NCBI RefSeq assembly: GCF_000346465.2
Contig: NC_034013.1
Location: 14,638,486 to 14,702,485, forward strand
Source: Prunus persica
Taxonomy: Eukaryota > Streptophyta > Magnoliopsida > Rosales > Rosaceae
Length of the DNA stretch: 64,000 bases
Direction of reading: 5' to 3'
Shown here: piece by piece, positions 36,969-49,418 of the stretch
How the letters are laid out: every line of letters begins with the position of its first letter
Numbering within the stretch: position 1 is the stretch's first letter
Made by a program: the position numbers and the translations under genes
The notes under the pieces: generated by a model
Database searches by the model: none
What the model was told of the DNA's origin: nothing
What the model saw: only the letters and a program-made list of their open reading frames with translations

Positions 36969-39535
36969 CAACTTTGCATGGCTGATTGGAAACATTATGG
37001 GGTCTCTCTATCATGTAAAGAGCATGATCATGTTAGCTTTCAGTTAAAGCATGAGACTGTTGCTGCTCATAGATAAAGACCCACCTTGAATTGTGACATT
37101 TTCATTCACCATGATATTATTAGTTTAGGGCTCGTTTGATAACCATTTTTGTTTTTATTTTCATTTTGTGTGCTAGGATATAGAGGAAAATGAGAGAAAA
37201 AATGGAAGTGATGATGAGATTGAGGAGGGTGAGAGGGGAAGATGGAAGGGAGGAGTAACAAAAATGAAAACAATTTCAAATAGATTTCAGTTTTTAAATT
37301 TTGTGAATATCCCAACCAAAGAAGAACAACAATTGTGCTAAATGACAACACAAAAGGACATTTCTTAGATGCATAATTCCTACATAGATATGTTCATGGT
37401 CCCAAATATATGTATATATGTGTGTGTTTAGAGAGAGAGAGAGAGAGAGTGGCCACACACAATTAACAATGGTACGGCCTGCATGCACTGCAAACTATTA
37501 ACAAGGTCCATATCCTATTATGATCTTGGCACTGCATGTGTTTCTAAGCTTTATTTTTTTTACTTTAGGCTTACTAATTAAAAAATATATTATCTCTTGA
37601 TCTTAGCTTTATTTTGTATTATGTATCTTAGGCATGTGATAGAAAGTTATGCTGCCTTCAGCTATAAGAGTTGTTTATAACAAGAATGTTACATAGAGCT
37701 CTCGAGGGGGAAGTCCAGCAAATCTTTGCTCTTATGACACCAGAGAAAAAAAGGGAAGCGTGTTCACTTTGAGAGGGGTGAAATTTCAACACAACATCAT
37801 AATAGGATACAAATCAAACACACAAATTGACGGATTAGAGTTAACTAGCCTTAGCATGTACCCAAGGGGGCCGATACCAATACGAAATACGAATAATCTA
37901 CACTTTCACATGACTCTCTAAATTGATATTGCACAAAGAATATATCTGATTCTGTTTTCATTGTTACATTCCCCGATTTGTCATCGTACATTTCCGATTT
38001 GTCATCGTACATTTCATTATTGAACATACTCGGTACATTCGAATATTTATTGAGGCTTGTTAACTTATCATAGAGTTCACATCAGGCAACCACGATGGAA
38101 GCAATATGAATGACCATCATATAGGACTTGAATAGCTAGAGAGTAAGCAAGCTTGGATTTCAAAACACTTGATCCAGGCAACCTCTAGGCTATTGAGAAT
38201 TTTGCACCACCATATTCTCTTACAAAACTGTCACAAAAACCTATACTTTCATATTTACAAATTAATCATTCTCGTAAACTTGCTACATAAAAATGTATTC
38301 ATTTGTATACCTATTCCCCCAAGAATAGAAATGATTTTTGCACTTAAAACTTAAAAACTGTTGAATATAACGTACAATAATTATAAAATTCCAATGCCTC
38401 TCGAAATCGACTTCACAACTCACTTGTCAAAATTCAAAAGGTGTCAATGTCATCTCCCAATACTGAGAGGGAAAATGGGGCAATAGCCACGTTAAATGAT
38501 TGTGAACTTACCCTACTATTGATGTGTTTCATCTCAAAGTCACCTTCCTGCATTGTACGCAAACAATAAGTATATCAATTTTTTAAGGTTGCAGTTGGAT
38601 TTACCGATTTAAAATGAAGGATATTGATGTGCGGCTAATCAATTCAAGTTTGTTTACATCAAAAGTTCAAAGCACAAAAATGGAGAAGAAAACTCTATTT
38701 CTAAATGATTCATAGAGTAGATTTTAAATAACACCTTTTGCATGAGTATTTGAAAATATTCATATTCAAACAATCAAATTTACATTATTTACTCGTGAAT
38801 CGTAAGCATACAAAATTAACACTTCTAGAGTCTCGTTAAACAATTCATACTAAGAAATCAAATCCAACTATCTTTTTCTAAATCCACAAATCCGAGCGCA
38901 ACACGAGTATTTTAGTTCAAAGAAGAAGAAATTCAAATTATTTGGAAACTATCAATGATGATCAAATGAAATTTGAAAATTTATTTTAAAACAATGGAAG
39001 GACGTGAACATAGGTTTTAACAGAAGGATATTTTCCTCCTAGCTATATTCATTGCTCATTAGATCTGAAGGTGATATATTAATCTCCATAACCACTAAAT
39101 TTAGGCAAAGAACTTTCAGTATAACAGAAGAACAGGGGACAGCCTCACAAAACGCCATCATTGGAGTCTGCTTATATGTGCAACATGCCAAGTTACTCTT
39201 GATGGGTTTATACCTATAGGTGACTCAATTTGCATGGACTGCAACAAATCCATACTCCACGGCACATAAGCCCTTAAGTAGGGAATATCAGTCAAGCCTA
39301 TATTTGGAATGCGATGAAGCAATACAAACAGAACCAGGTAGCATCTCAAGATTCTATCTAATCATTTATATGCATTGTTGGAAGCAACTCAATTGAAATT
39401 TAACATCTTTCATTAGTTAACTTCTCATAGTTCAGGCTATAGAGCTTTATTTGAAATATTTATCCAATATTAAGCATCATTCGTTAGGATATGACATATA
39501 ATCTGCAATTGAAAAGACTATCATAATTGCACAAA
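36969..39535. repeat. Tandem segmental duplication, right unit
   Basis: This is the partner of 34111-36960. It begins only a few bases after the left unit ends and runs into intron 5 of the UVR-ApaG gene, so it contains that gene's last exon and 3' flank. It also has a private 21-base tandem doubling (37973-37993 and 37994-38014) that is single in the left unit. Confidence 0.75.
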
Positions 39536-41114
39536 CCAAATTCGAGAAACTTTGGCCTTCTTTTCCTTTCCTTTTCTGATTGTCTCAATTTACAAGACCA
39601 ATATAATATACTTTTTAAATAAGTTTTCATGGAAGAACAAAAGAAAAAAGAAGGGCCCCATCTTACCATTCTTCCGGTGGGAGTGCTTAATGGGCAGGCA
39701 GATGAGTATTCAAAACTAGCTTGAGGAAGAATAACGGGCTGTTCACCGATAACACCAATCCCCCTACGATGAGCGAAAAAAACAGACACAAAATATTTGG
39801 TTAAAAAGAAGAAGCAAATAAGAGAGTAGCAAATCAAAAATAAGATATCCAGAAGAGATAACACATAGCATGGAAAAGAAAACTAACTCACCATACATTC
39901 TCGGATTTTCCGTTGGCATCAGTGATAATCCAATGTCTTCTAAGCAGTTGAACAGGGCGATCTGAGTTATTGCTAATTCGTATTCTATATGCAAAGAAGT
40001 GTTGCCCCTTTGAAGGCTGACTTCGTCCCTCTATGTACACACTTCTAACTTGAACCCGAATGCCCTGAAGAAACAAAGATTTTATTTCAAATTCAGCAAC
40101 CTTTCTATTGAACTTCTTTTCTTTTGGTCAAATTACTCTGGAAGTGTTTTATTTCCCACTTGAATTCTCATTGGCAATCATGATATTAAAAATTGCACCA
40201 AAGTATAACATAACTGGACCGATATCTAAGATAAAACCAAAGCAGCATGAACCTAACACAAATAAAATTTAAATATGTAATGAAGTTAGCCAATAAAATA
40301 CCAAACAACTACTGTTTCGATTGGTATTTAGAAAAGTAGAACATTTTACCAAGGTGGTTGCATCACTTGAACATTTCAAGAAAGAGTAAGGGGCAATTTC
40401 CTTTAGCTCATCTCGATACTTAGCTGCATCCTGAGCACATCAGAATAAATAAATCCTTCAAATGAATTTGGTATCGTATTTTTTTAGCTCAATGCTAAGC
40501 AATAAACACCCACCAAATGAAATCAATATCCTTTCTTTGAAACAAAAGAAGAAAAAAAAACTGGAGTTAATTACCTCAAATCTCTCTTCAGCGATTGCCT
40601 CCTTTATCTTCCTTCGGAGCCACAAAATCGGCTCTTCTTCTTCTAACAACTTCAACGAGTCACGTATCCTTGCAGCCTCTTCATAATCCTATAATTCAAT
40701 ACAGAGCTCAAAACCGTAAATCCTCTGTTTGGTTTCCAAGAAAAAACAAAGAGAAAACAGAAGAAAATTCCAAAATGCTGGCTTTGCCAAAGTAGTCACC
40801 TCGGTATTTGCAGCAACCTCCATTTGCTGCTTCATCAAAGCCCAGCTTTGACTCCGAGAAAGAAACGAACTCGATTTCTGACCCGCACCCGAACTCGGGC
40901 TCGAACTCGAACTCGGACTTCCGCTCCGGCTATTCCCATTCCTCTCCGGAACACACGCCACGACCCGACCCGATTTCCCGAAATCTCTAAACCCCGGCCC
41001 GACTCTCAAGTTCCGGAGCTCCGAATTCGCAGAACTGAAGCTCCCTCGGCCCGGCAAACACGTCCTCGTCCCCGAGCAGTAATCAGTGCAGACTTTGAGG
41101 CTGATGGAATGCAT
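38434..41114 (-). CDS. UVR and ApaG (DUF525) domain protein, probably plastid
   Basis: Six exons on the minus strand join in phase: 41114-40800, 40688-40575, 40430-40350, 40064-39892, 39763-39667 and 38547-38434, giving 297 residues. Residues 1-60 look like a transit peptide (Ser/Arg-rich, few acidic residues). Two UVR-like helical repeats follow at about 105-170 ([15 protein letters not shown] and [16 protein letters not shown]), then an ApaG domain from about 172 to the end: [35 protein letters not shown], the signature loop [10 protein letters not shown], and [16 protein letters not shown] at the C terminus. ApaG is an immunoglobulin-like fold of unclear activity; UVR motifs often mediate protein contacts, for example in Clp-related plastid proteins. 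The function is unknown. The ATG at 41114 is the first in frame with the presequence. Intron 5 is 1.1 kb and overlaps the duplication. Confidence 0.9.
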
Positions 41115-42370
41115 TATCTTCTTATTTCTCCAATTCTCCCACAATTTTATCTTATTTTCCCTCACTTTCCTTCTGGCCTGGAAACTTCAAAAGATTTACT
41201 CGGGAAAATTTTTATAATGAGCGATTTGGATTGGAGGGTTCCAATTTGGAGCGAAACATGAGGAAATTGGAGCGGTGGTTTGTGTCCGGAAAGTACATTC
41301 ACTGCTCGCTCGTGTTTTGCGGGATATGCTTAATATCCTATTTCCTATATTAGCTAATTCATTTTATCCATAATTCTATTTTTGGACTGTAAACTACTAA
41401 ACTAGCCCTACTAAAAAATGCTCATGGCTAACAGCTTGGACAGCGTGTAGGGGCAATGTGGGGAATGTGAACACAGTGGATATTTTTAGTTTTGCCACTT
41501 GTGACTTGTGAGGTGTGAGGTGTGATTATGTCTGAGCCTCAAATTGAGGGAGCTTGGATTTTTTTATATAATTATGGAAGAAAAGGTTACACGTGTCTCG
41601 TTCTTTATTTTTGTATATTTTTGTTTGGTAATATTTTCACGCTACTCTTGGCAGAGGGAGAAAATATGAAAATGGCTACATGAATTTTGAGTTCACTCTC
41701 TATCCTGGAGGTCATGAATAGTAAAAGTCATGTAAAATGGATCAATTACTTCCCCCCTCTTAATTGATTTTGTTTTCGTGTATTGAATTATAAATTGTAA
41801 TGTGGAATTCACATATTTTTTAATTTTGTATGTGCTACAATGAGGGGTTTCAACAAAAATATTGATCAACACTCTCCTCAAACACGTATGAGAAGACCTA
41901 AAGGTGGGCATCAAGATCAAAAAACTGGAACACTGAACCGCATCAAATGAAAAAAAGGGGAAAAAAATCGTGTTGACTAAAAAGTCAACAAATTATCATC
42001 GAATTGGACTGGTTCAAACCGATTTCGATACCAGTTTCACACCTTACAAAATCAGACCGAACAGGACCAGGTGTGTATTTTTATGTTTATTTTTTAAATA
42101 TTTAAGTATAATATTTATAATCTCATAACTAATATTTCCCCATGCCCAACTTCAAAGCACCTCTCTTTTATACGCCCAATCATCTATTTTTGCATTAAAT
42201 TGAGTCATTTGTGATTTTATTAAATTATTATTGATATCGATAATATCCCGATATTTCCATATAAATTTTCGTGTTTTTGGACTATTGATATTTTCAATAC
42301 CATTGATATTTTAGACCTTGAATACAACATAAAAGGGGAACACATTATTTTTAATTTAACTGTTGAATAG

Positions 42371-44137
42371 TGTAGGGGCTTTTTTCTTCCGGCAGCTATA
42401 AATGGGCTAGGATGCCGTAAAGAGCAGATGGATGAAATTATCCCCTTTGTCTGAGTTCAAAGATCAAGCTCCAAGAATGCTTCGAAAGGACAGTAGGGCC
42501 TTAGGAAACACATTGATTACCTTCACCAACAAAAATAACAGCAGCTTACAGATAGATTTTTTAGCTTGGCATGAGAGGCTTGTGGCATGGAAGCAAGATT
42601 GACATGAGTTTAGCACCGAAGAGAAAGTTATGCGATCTTGGGGGAAAAATGGGGTGTTAAGGTGAGAAAGGAAAGGTTTGCAAGAAGGTTTGGCTGAGAA
42701 AAAAGGGAGAGAAATGAATAAATGACTTGAGTGTTTTTCTGGCAGCTTGACAGAGACTCTGTCAAGTGTTAGAGCAATCTGCCAGAATAAGGAAAATGGG
42801 GAGAATGGTGAATTGAGCACGAAATTGCTGAGTTTTGCAGGTAAGAGAGGAAGCTTGCTCTCTGGATGTGGGTTTTTTCAGCTAGTGATGAAGTAGTGGG
42901 TGTGCTGGGTAGTTTCCGGCAGCTCGACGAAAACTCTGTCAAACTTTGGAAAAGTTTACCAAAAGGGAAAATTGGGAAAGATTGAAGGATATGGCTCGAA
43001 ATTGCAGAGGCTTCAGAGGTGAGAGATAAAGCTTGCTCTATGGATGTGTCTTGTGTGTTGGGTAGGAGGTGGCCCTTTTTATAGCTGCTGGAAGCTATTA
43101 TTTTCCAAGAAACCCTAATGGTTTCTATCCAATTTGGCCAAGTTTTTTCCTTCATTTCTCCTCATTTTCTTTGACTTATCTCACTTTGGCAAAATCCTCT
43201 CTGCCCAATCTCACAAAATTAGGGATTTTAGGAGCTCAATGCTCTTCCCACAGCTGCCTCAGTGGAGAACTTCCATTCCCAACCATCTCCTTCCTTCCTC
43301 CATGGCCAGGTCTGATGAGGGAAAGAATTGGGTATGTATGCTGGTTCAAATGGTGATTTGCTCAAGTATCCCTTGGTTTTTCTGATGGCTTGCATTAAGA
43401 TTCATCCCCCCATGTGCTGGAGCTTCCCAGCAGCTTACACACATGGATATTTTAGCTTTCATCGTGGCTTTTGTTTTCAGCTAGGTGCTGGACATTTGTA
43501 GATATTTTCTTGGGTTGCTTGGGCCTTATAGGACAATAAGTTGGTTTATCAAGTAAATGGCCTAACTTCATCAATTGTTGGGCTATTTTGGTTGAGTTTT
43601 TGGGCTACTTTGTTTGAAGTAATAGGCTATTTTTCTCTTTGTGCTCGCCAACATGTTTGGGCCTTAAGAAATGAGCTTGAGTTCCGAGGCTCCCAAGCAA
43701 CCCCGGGACTTCCATTTCTCGGCCCATCAATGGGCCTCATGTCAATTTATTATCATCCATACCACAACTCACTCAAGCAAGCCCCGGGCATTTGAGTGGC
43801 TTGGGTCCACTTAGGCTCGTAGCGTGGTTGGGTGTGAAATAATGATTTCCTGCTTGGCATGACATGTCCCTTGGCATGCTTTAATTTCATCGTCCCTGAA
43901 GAGGGACATGACGTTCAATTTACATGGACTTGTAGAGCCAGTGCTTTTTATAGGCTCCTTTCAATTTTTTTTAGCATGACGAATTGCATATTTATTTGGT
44001 ATTGCACGTGGATCATGACTCGTACGAACGTGAATAACAAACTTTTGCATGCTCCAAATTGGGTATTTTCTTAATAAGGCATTGTGTTGGCCCAAGATTT
44101 CATTTGGGCCGAACTGTGAATTTTTTTGGCCTCAACA
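42371..44137 (-). mobile_element. Solo LTR of an LTR retrotransposon
   Basis: This is a 1767-bp sequence bounded by TG and CA and flanked by a perfect 5-bp direct repeat, AATAG, at 42366-42370 and 44138-44142. Read on the minus strand it starts TGTTGAGGCC and ends CCCCTACA, the usual LTR form, hence the strand call. There is no gag or pol reading frame and no second LTR, so it is the product of recombination between two LTRs. It contains an internal near-duplication (about 42741-42868 and 42918-43050). The superfamily (Copia or Gypsy) cannot be told from an LTR alone. Confidence 0.85.
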
Positions 44138-45912
44138 AATAGTAAAGGGAGGTCATGAATAGTAAATGTCATGTAAAATGGATGAACTACTCCCCTTCTT
44201 ACTTAATTTAACTCATTGTTTTTGTGTGTTCAAATATAAAAGGTTAATGACAGTTTAGTACTCTATGGTTACATTCTTAAGACATGACAGTCCCTATGTT
44301 CTCACTTTTTACATTTACATACCTGAGTCTTTTAAATTTGTTACAATGTGGTTTCACTGTCAGGGTTTCTGTTAGATCTACCATTTATTGACTACGTAGC
44401 ATTTATGGGTCTCAAATTTTTTGTTTTATATTTTTATTATGTGATATTGAAAAGGGGAAATTAAATTTAGAACCTCGAGTGTATGTAGGAGTAGATGTTC
44501 TTAATCATTTGAGATATAACCTCCTTGCACTGATGAAGGTTATTTTAGATACAAATGAAATATCAAAATTGGGTTATTGTTAGCAACAATCAACCTCATA
44601 ATTTAATTTGAACAAAGATACATGGATCCCAAACTGAATACTTAGGAAGGTTATTATAAAACTCAATTATAGCCAATTATTTAGAAAAATCCTTGTTCCG
44701 TCCTTAGTTGAGAGCTCGTTAAAACAATATTTTATCTCACTTTCAAGTTTATTTATAACCTTATCACCCAAATTATACATGTAAGACGTGAATTTGACAC
44801 TCCCATCATATGAATGAAAACTATGAAAATGATAGTAAAATTGATATGGACCAATCCAAGATCATAGGAGGCACTCCAAGTCTCCAACCAGGAGGGTTGG
44901 TATGGCAAGTACTCTTTGGCAGTCGCATCATCACTCTCACTATCTCCACTCGCCAAAACCATGACTAACTGGCTAATTAGGTTTTGTTTTTTGTTTTTCA
45001 TAATAAAATTAGATATTTTTAATCACTTGCCGGTTGTTGTTGGTTGGTAATGACTTTCCCACACAAAAAGATGAAAAATCGAAATCCAATTTTCCCGGCC
45101 GCCTACCCCCCACCACCAAAACGTCAATTACTAGATCCCACCACACTCTGAATTATTATTATTTTGTTGGGCCACTCTTAATTCTTAAAGCAAGACAACC
45201 AACCAACACTACAATATAAAAAATCATTTTAAAAAAACTACACAAAAGGAAAGGAAAACACACAAAAATTTAAAATAAAATAAAAAATATATTTTTTGTC
45301 TTTTTTTTTTTGGGAGTCAAAGTTGCTGGAAAATTTTATTAGAAACAAATAGAAAGATTTACATAAGCTGCAAGAATATTAAAGAGCCATTCAGTTCTAA
45401 CATAATTCTAAACATGAGAATCTTGTGTCTAGAAACAAAACGAACTACCGCGTGTGCAGCCCCGATAACAATGCTAGGATGCAAACACAAAAATCACTTG
45501 TGTAATTTACTTGGATGCTTTTGTAGTATGAATTTATAAAGCACAATTCAATGTATTACGATTAATTTATATTTTAATATAAAAGGGTAAATTCATCGGT
45601 TTAACGGCTATAAATGTGTTCGCATATAAGAAATTAAATTCCACAGAAATTGTAACCGATAAAAAAAAATCTCAAGAAATAAAGTACCTGCTCAGCCGCA
45701 TAGGAATATCCTACATTTAGGAATTTCGGAAATTCAGATTCCGCTTTGTTTTTTTTTTTAAAAATTATTATATTTCTTGCGATTTCATTTCCATTTCCAT
45801 TTCTTTGTTTTTTTTTTGCGACTCCGTTACAAATAGACACTGCTCTCCAGCTCTCTCTGTATAGACAAAGCCAACCAACCTCGATCCTCGACGGACTCTT
45901 CGAGGCCCTTCC

Positions 45913-45915
<3 letters not shown>

Positions 45916-45963
<48 letters not shown>
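45916..45963. repeat. (CT)n tract in the PPT 5' leader
   Basis: This is a run of about 24 CT units ending about 55 bases before the PPT start codon. Pyrimidine-rich (CT)n stretches in leaders are common in plant genes and can mark the core promoter; the tract should vary in length between individuals. Confidence 0.92.
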
Positions 45964-45970
<7 letters not shown>

Positions 45971-46019
45971 TCACAGTCTCGGCCTCTCGATCTCAGATCT
46001 CAACTTCTGAGCATCGGAA

Positions 46020-48850
46020 ATGCAGAGCGCAACCTTCACTCTCTCACCTTCTCTCCGGCTTCCGAAGCCTCGGAGACAATCGAGCGCAACTTTGAACCCT
46101 AGATTCGATCCTATACGTGCATCAGCCTCTTCGAAGCCTAACAATCTCACGCCTCATATGAATGGTACCCTATCTGCTTCTCTACCTCGCCGATCCTGGT
46201 CTCTCTCTTCATCTTCTTCTAATTTCAAGCTCAGGCCATGGACTTCCATGCCTTTAGTGGATTCCGATGCCGGAACGAGTCGTTTTGAGGTCAGGGCTAC
46301 TGCAGAGAGCGCTGAGGAGAGCTCTGAGTCTAGCAGCATGTTTAAAACGCTTGAGCTTGGGGCGTTGTTTGGCCTCTGGTACCTATTCAACATCTACTTC
46401 AATATTTACAATAAACAGGTAGTGTTTGTTAATTCGATTCTGATTATTATTATTTTGCGGAAATGTGCGATTGTTGCGGATTTGTTGAATTTAGTGTAGT
46501 TTTGGATGAATGTTAATTGTTTTGCAATTCAAACGGTGACAATTTCTTGTTAGAATTGATTTGTTTTTGTTTTGACTCTGTTTTATTTGGTGGATTTTAT
46601 TCATTATTGAATAAAAGGATATGTAATTTTAAAAACATAGTATTTTTTTTAAAGGTGATAAAAAGAGAATATGTAACAGTTAGGATGGAAATTTATGCCA
46701 ATACTTTGGCCAAAGCAAGTTAAAATATAGTGAAAGCGTAGATTTTGTTTGGTAAATGCAATTTATGGAGCATGATTAGCGAAAACAACTTCTTCACAGG
46801 TCTTGAAGGTGTTCCCAAACCCAGTAACTGTCACTGGAATACAATTTGCTGTTGGGACTGTCCTTGTTCTGCTTATGTGGGGTTTGAATCTCTACAAAAA
46901 GCCAAAAGTTAGCGGTGCACAGGTAGATACTAGTTTGCTTAAGTCAAGTTTCTAATATATTGATATCCTTTAAGTGATTCTGATTTTGAGCAACTTGTCA
47001 ACAGCTTGCAGCAATTCTGCCACTGGCGGTGGTGCACACTTTGGGGAACCTTTTTACTAATATGAGTCTTGGGAAAGTGGCTGTCTCATTCACTCATACC
47101 ATCAAAGCTAGTGAACCATTTTTCTCAGTTATCCTTTCTGCCATGTTTCTCGGGGAGGTAAGGATTTCATAAATATTTTCACCACAGTATCTTTCTATAT
47201 GCAGCACATCTTTTATAATTCTTCAATGTGTGTATGTTGTCAGCGGTCTTTTTTTGGGTGGAATGGTAAATTCTGTAGGAATGATTGCTTGCATTGCTAA
47301 ATTCCAAAATTTGCACGAATAGAGATGACTAGGTATCCAAGTATAATCCACCATGGGAATCCAATTGTAGCATTTTATGGCTTCGATTTTCAATTCATTG
47401 TCAATTGGTTCATATAATTGATATTGTGCCTTAATGCTTATATAGATACCTACTCCTTGGGTGGTTGCTTCCTTGATACCAATCGTTGGTGGAGTGGGAC
47501 TGGCATCAGTTACTGAGGCATCGTTTAATTGGTAAAAAACTACAACATATTCTAAATAATGCCAAAAACAGAAGAGAGAAAAAACCACAGCATCTAGATG
47601 TGACTGATGTATCAAGACATACGGATCCATTATTGTTTATCTGATAGAATTTTTTTTGTTTTGTTTGTGAAAAGGGCTGGATTTTGGAGTGCTATGGCTT
47701 CCAATTTGACAAACCAATCTCGTAATGTCCTTAGCAAAAAGGTCATGGTTAAGAAAGAGGTAATATACGTTTTCCATTTTGATGTTATGAATAATTTTTA
47801 TGTTGGTTATTTTGTGGTGGTAGGAAGTTGGAAAATTCTGATTGGTAGAAAATGAGACGAATAGTTGGACATAATTATTTTTTTCATCTTGCATTCTTCT
47901 TTCATTTACGTGATTTTTTTGTTTTTGATTTGTCTTCGATTGGCAATTGGCTTAACCAGCAGTTTGTTTTGAGCAGGCGAATATGGACAACATTACACTC
48001 TTCTCAATAATAACAGTCATGTCCTTTTTCTTGTTAACCCCTGTGGCTATATTCATGGAAGGGGTGAAATTTACTCCAGCAGCCCTGCAATCTGCCGTGA
48101 GTATCTTTAAGAGCTAAAGGTTGCTGCAGATAATTGTTGATTATATCAAAACTAATTAATTTTTTATCTCCAATTACAGGGATTGAATGTGCAAGAAGTA
48201 TACATTAGGTCTCTTATTGCTGCACTCTGCTTCCATGCGTATCAGCAGGTTAGACTTTTTTCTGTTTTGTGGTTCAACTATCGTTGTTAATTGTTTCAAT
48301 TTTCTTGGGCTTCTCATGAAGTTTTTTAAAGATGCATTCAGTTCATTGTTGACATACTAAATTGAATTAAAAAAATGCAAAAAATGAATAGTTTAAACTG
48401 AATATGAAACTTTCCTTGGATCAATGTTTGATTTTCCCAATCACATGATGCTTCCTCTTACTTTCACCATCGTACTCATGAAAATTGCTGGCTATTGGTG
48501 AACCATGCAGGTTTCTTATATGATATTGCAGAGAGTGTCGCCTGTTACCCACTCCGTCGGAAATTGTGTGAAGCGAGTGGTGGTTATCGTGAGCTCTGTC
48601 CTCTTCTTCAAAACACCCGTCTCACCTATTAACTCTCTTGGTAAAGTTACTTTGTACTGCTCGATTTTCAAAAGATGTAGAAATTGATTTCTTATGCTGT
48701 ATATTGACATAAGTTACAGCAAACATGTTATGATGGATTTATAATTTTGTTTCAATAAATGATGATGATGCAGGCACTGGAGTAGCGCTTGCTGGGGTTT
48801 TCCTGTATTCAAGGGTGAAGCGCATTAAAGCAAAGCCGAAGACTGCTTGA
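46020..48850 (+). CDS. PPT: Phosphoenolpyruvate/phosphate translocator, plastid
   Basis: This is an inner-envelope antiporter that brings cytosolic PEP into plastids in exchange for phosphate, feeding the shikimate pathway. Nine exons join in phase: 46020-46418, 46800-46922, 47005-47157, 47446-47531, 47675-47759, 47977-48096, 48180-48248, 48511-48640 and 48774-48850, giving 413 residues. Seen: a Ser/Arg-rich transit peptide (about residues 1-95), then the TPT/PPT family core with about eight to ten helices: [95 protein letters not shown] and [20 protein letters not shown]. The C terminus [11 protein letters not shown] is the PPT type. PPT is favoured over the GPT, XPT and TPT relatives because of these blocks; PPT1 and PPT2 cannot be told apart. 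A fragment of exon 1 is duplicated at 49419-49758. Confidence 0.95.
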
Positions 48851-49223
48851 GTATTATGATGAGATTTTGCTCCCAAATTAATTGTAGGTCAGGCAGGGAA
48901 CCTAAATAGTGTTTTGGATCTTACTATTTGCATTTTTGGTCTTTTCTTGTAATTTTTTCTTCAAATTTTCATGTGGACCACATAATGAGAACTATTCTCC
49001 GTTGTCTTCGGGTTTCAATTGTAATTGAATTTTTCCGGGGTTTCACGATTTGAATGTAGAACGTATTTTAAAGCATAAAAAAATTTGTTGACCAAAAAGT
49101 AAAAACATAAAAAAGTTTGCCAAGTGAATTTTGATAAGTTGCAGACGAAGGCAGAGGTAATTGATTGATACTTGTCTTTCCTTTTCCATTTTTTTGGGCA
49201 ACAAAGGATTTTTGGCTTTTCAC

Positions 49224-49416
49224 TAGTTCACTTGAGATATCATCTCCACCAAATCCAACTCTTTCTTTACTTCACTACTCTACATCACTGGACCCACATC
49301 CACGTCCGCCTGCATCTCCGTCAAAATCTTTCTCCTCATCAGCAACAACAGAAGCTTGGGGCCATTATTTTTCTCACCAAGAACAGGAGCACAAGGGATG
49401 TCGAATCAATGCTGCA
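49224..49416 (-). pseudogene. Fragment of the R2R3-MYB last exon
   Basis: This matches 53300-53528, the 3' end of the MYB gene in this window, in the same orientation. Relative to the source it has at least three small deletions (2 bases, about 18 bases and about 10 bases) and several substitutions, so the reading frame is lost. Homology on the left begins exactly at the MYB stop-codon region; upstream of it the two loci do not align. It is joined directly to a PPT fragment. Confidence 0.9.
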
Positions 49417-49418
49417 TA

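Larger units (their letters stand above)
32830..38433. other. Long non-coding interval with a decayed tandem duplication
   Basis: From 32830 to about 33600 lie the leader and promoter of the minus-strand membrane-protein gene, with GA/CT tracts near 33595-33630. From about 34100 the sequence belongs to the tandem duplication described separately. A+T-rich low-complexity DNA (34300-34510) and simple repeats (35515-35561, 35730-35745) make up much of the rest. No gene is supported. Confidence 0.55.
41115..46019. other. Long intergenic region containing a solo LTR
   Basis: Apart from the solo LTR at 42371-44137 no gene is supported. A repeat of about 50 bases beginning GAGGTCATGAATAGTAAA occurs at 41708 and again at 44149, just outside the LTR. 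Around 45300-45420 a T-rich run followed by a conserved-looking stretch could be the 3' tail of an old retroposon on the minus strand. The last 250 bases are the pyrimidine-rich promoter and leader of the PPT gene. Confidence 0.55.

Noticed and set aside
37136..37320. Sequence starting GGGCTCGTTTGATAACC, reminiscent of a transposon terminus
   Set aside because: No matching opposite terminus or target duplication could be identified.
42464..43795. Open frames of 80-130 codons within the solo LTR
   Set aside because: They have no gag, protease, reverse transcriptase or integrase motifs, and they lie inside the LTR boundaries set by the TG/CA ends and the target duplication.
44753..45001. Minus-strand frame of 82 codons with a fairly complex composition (ATAKEYLPYQPSWLETW)
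   Set aside because: I could not connect it to any family, and there is no promoter, splice partner or neighbour support; it might be a remnant of a gene, but the evidence is too thin.
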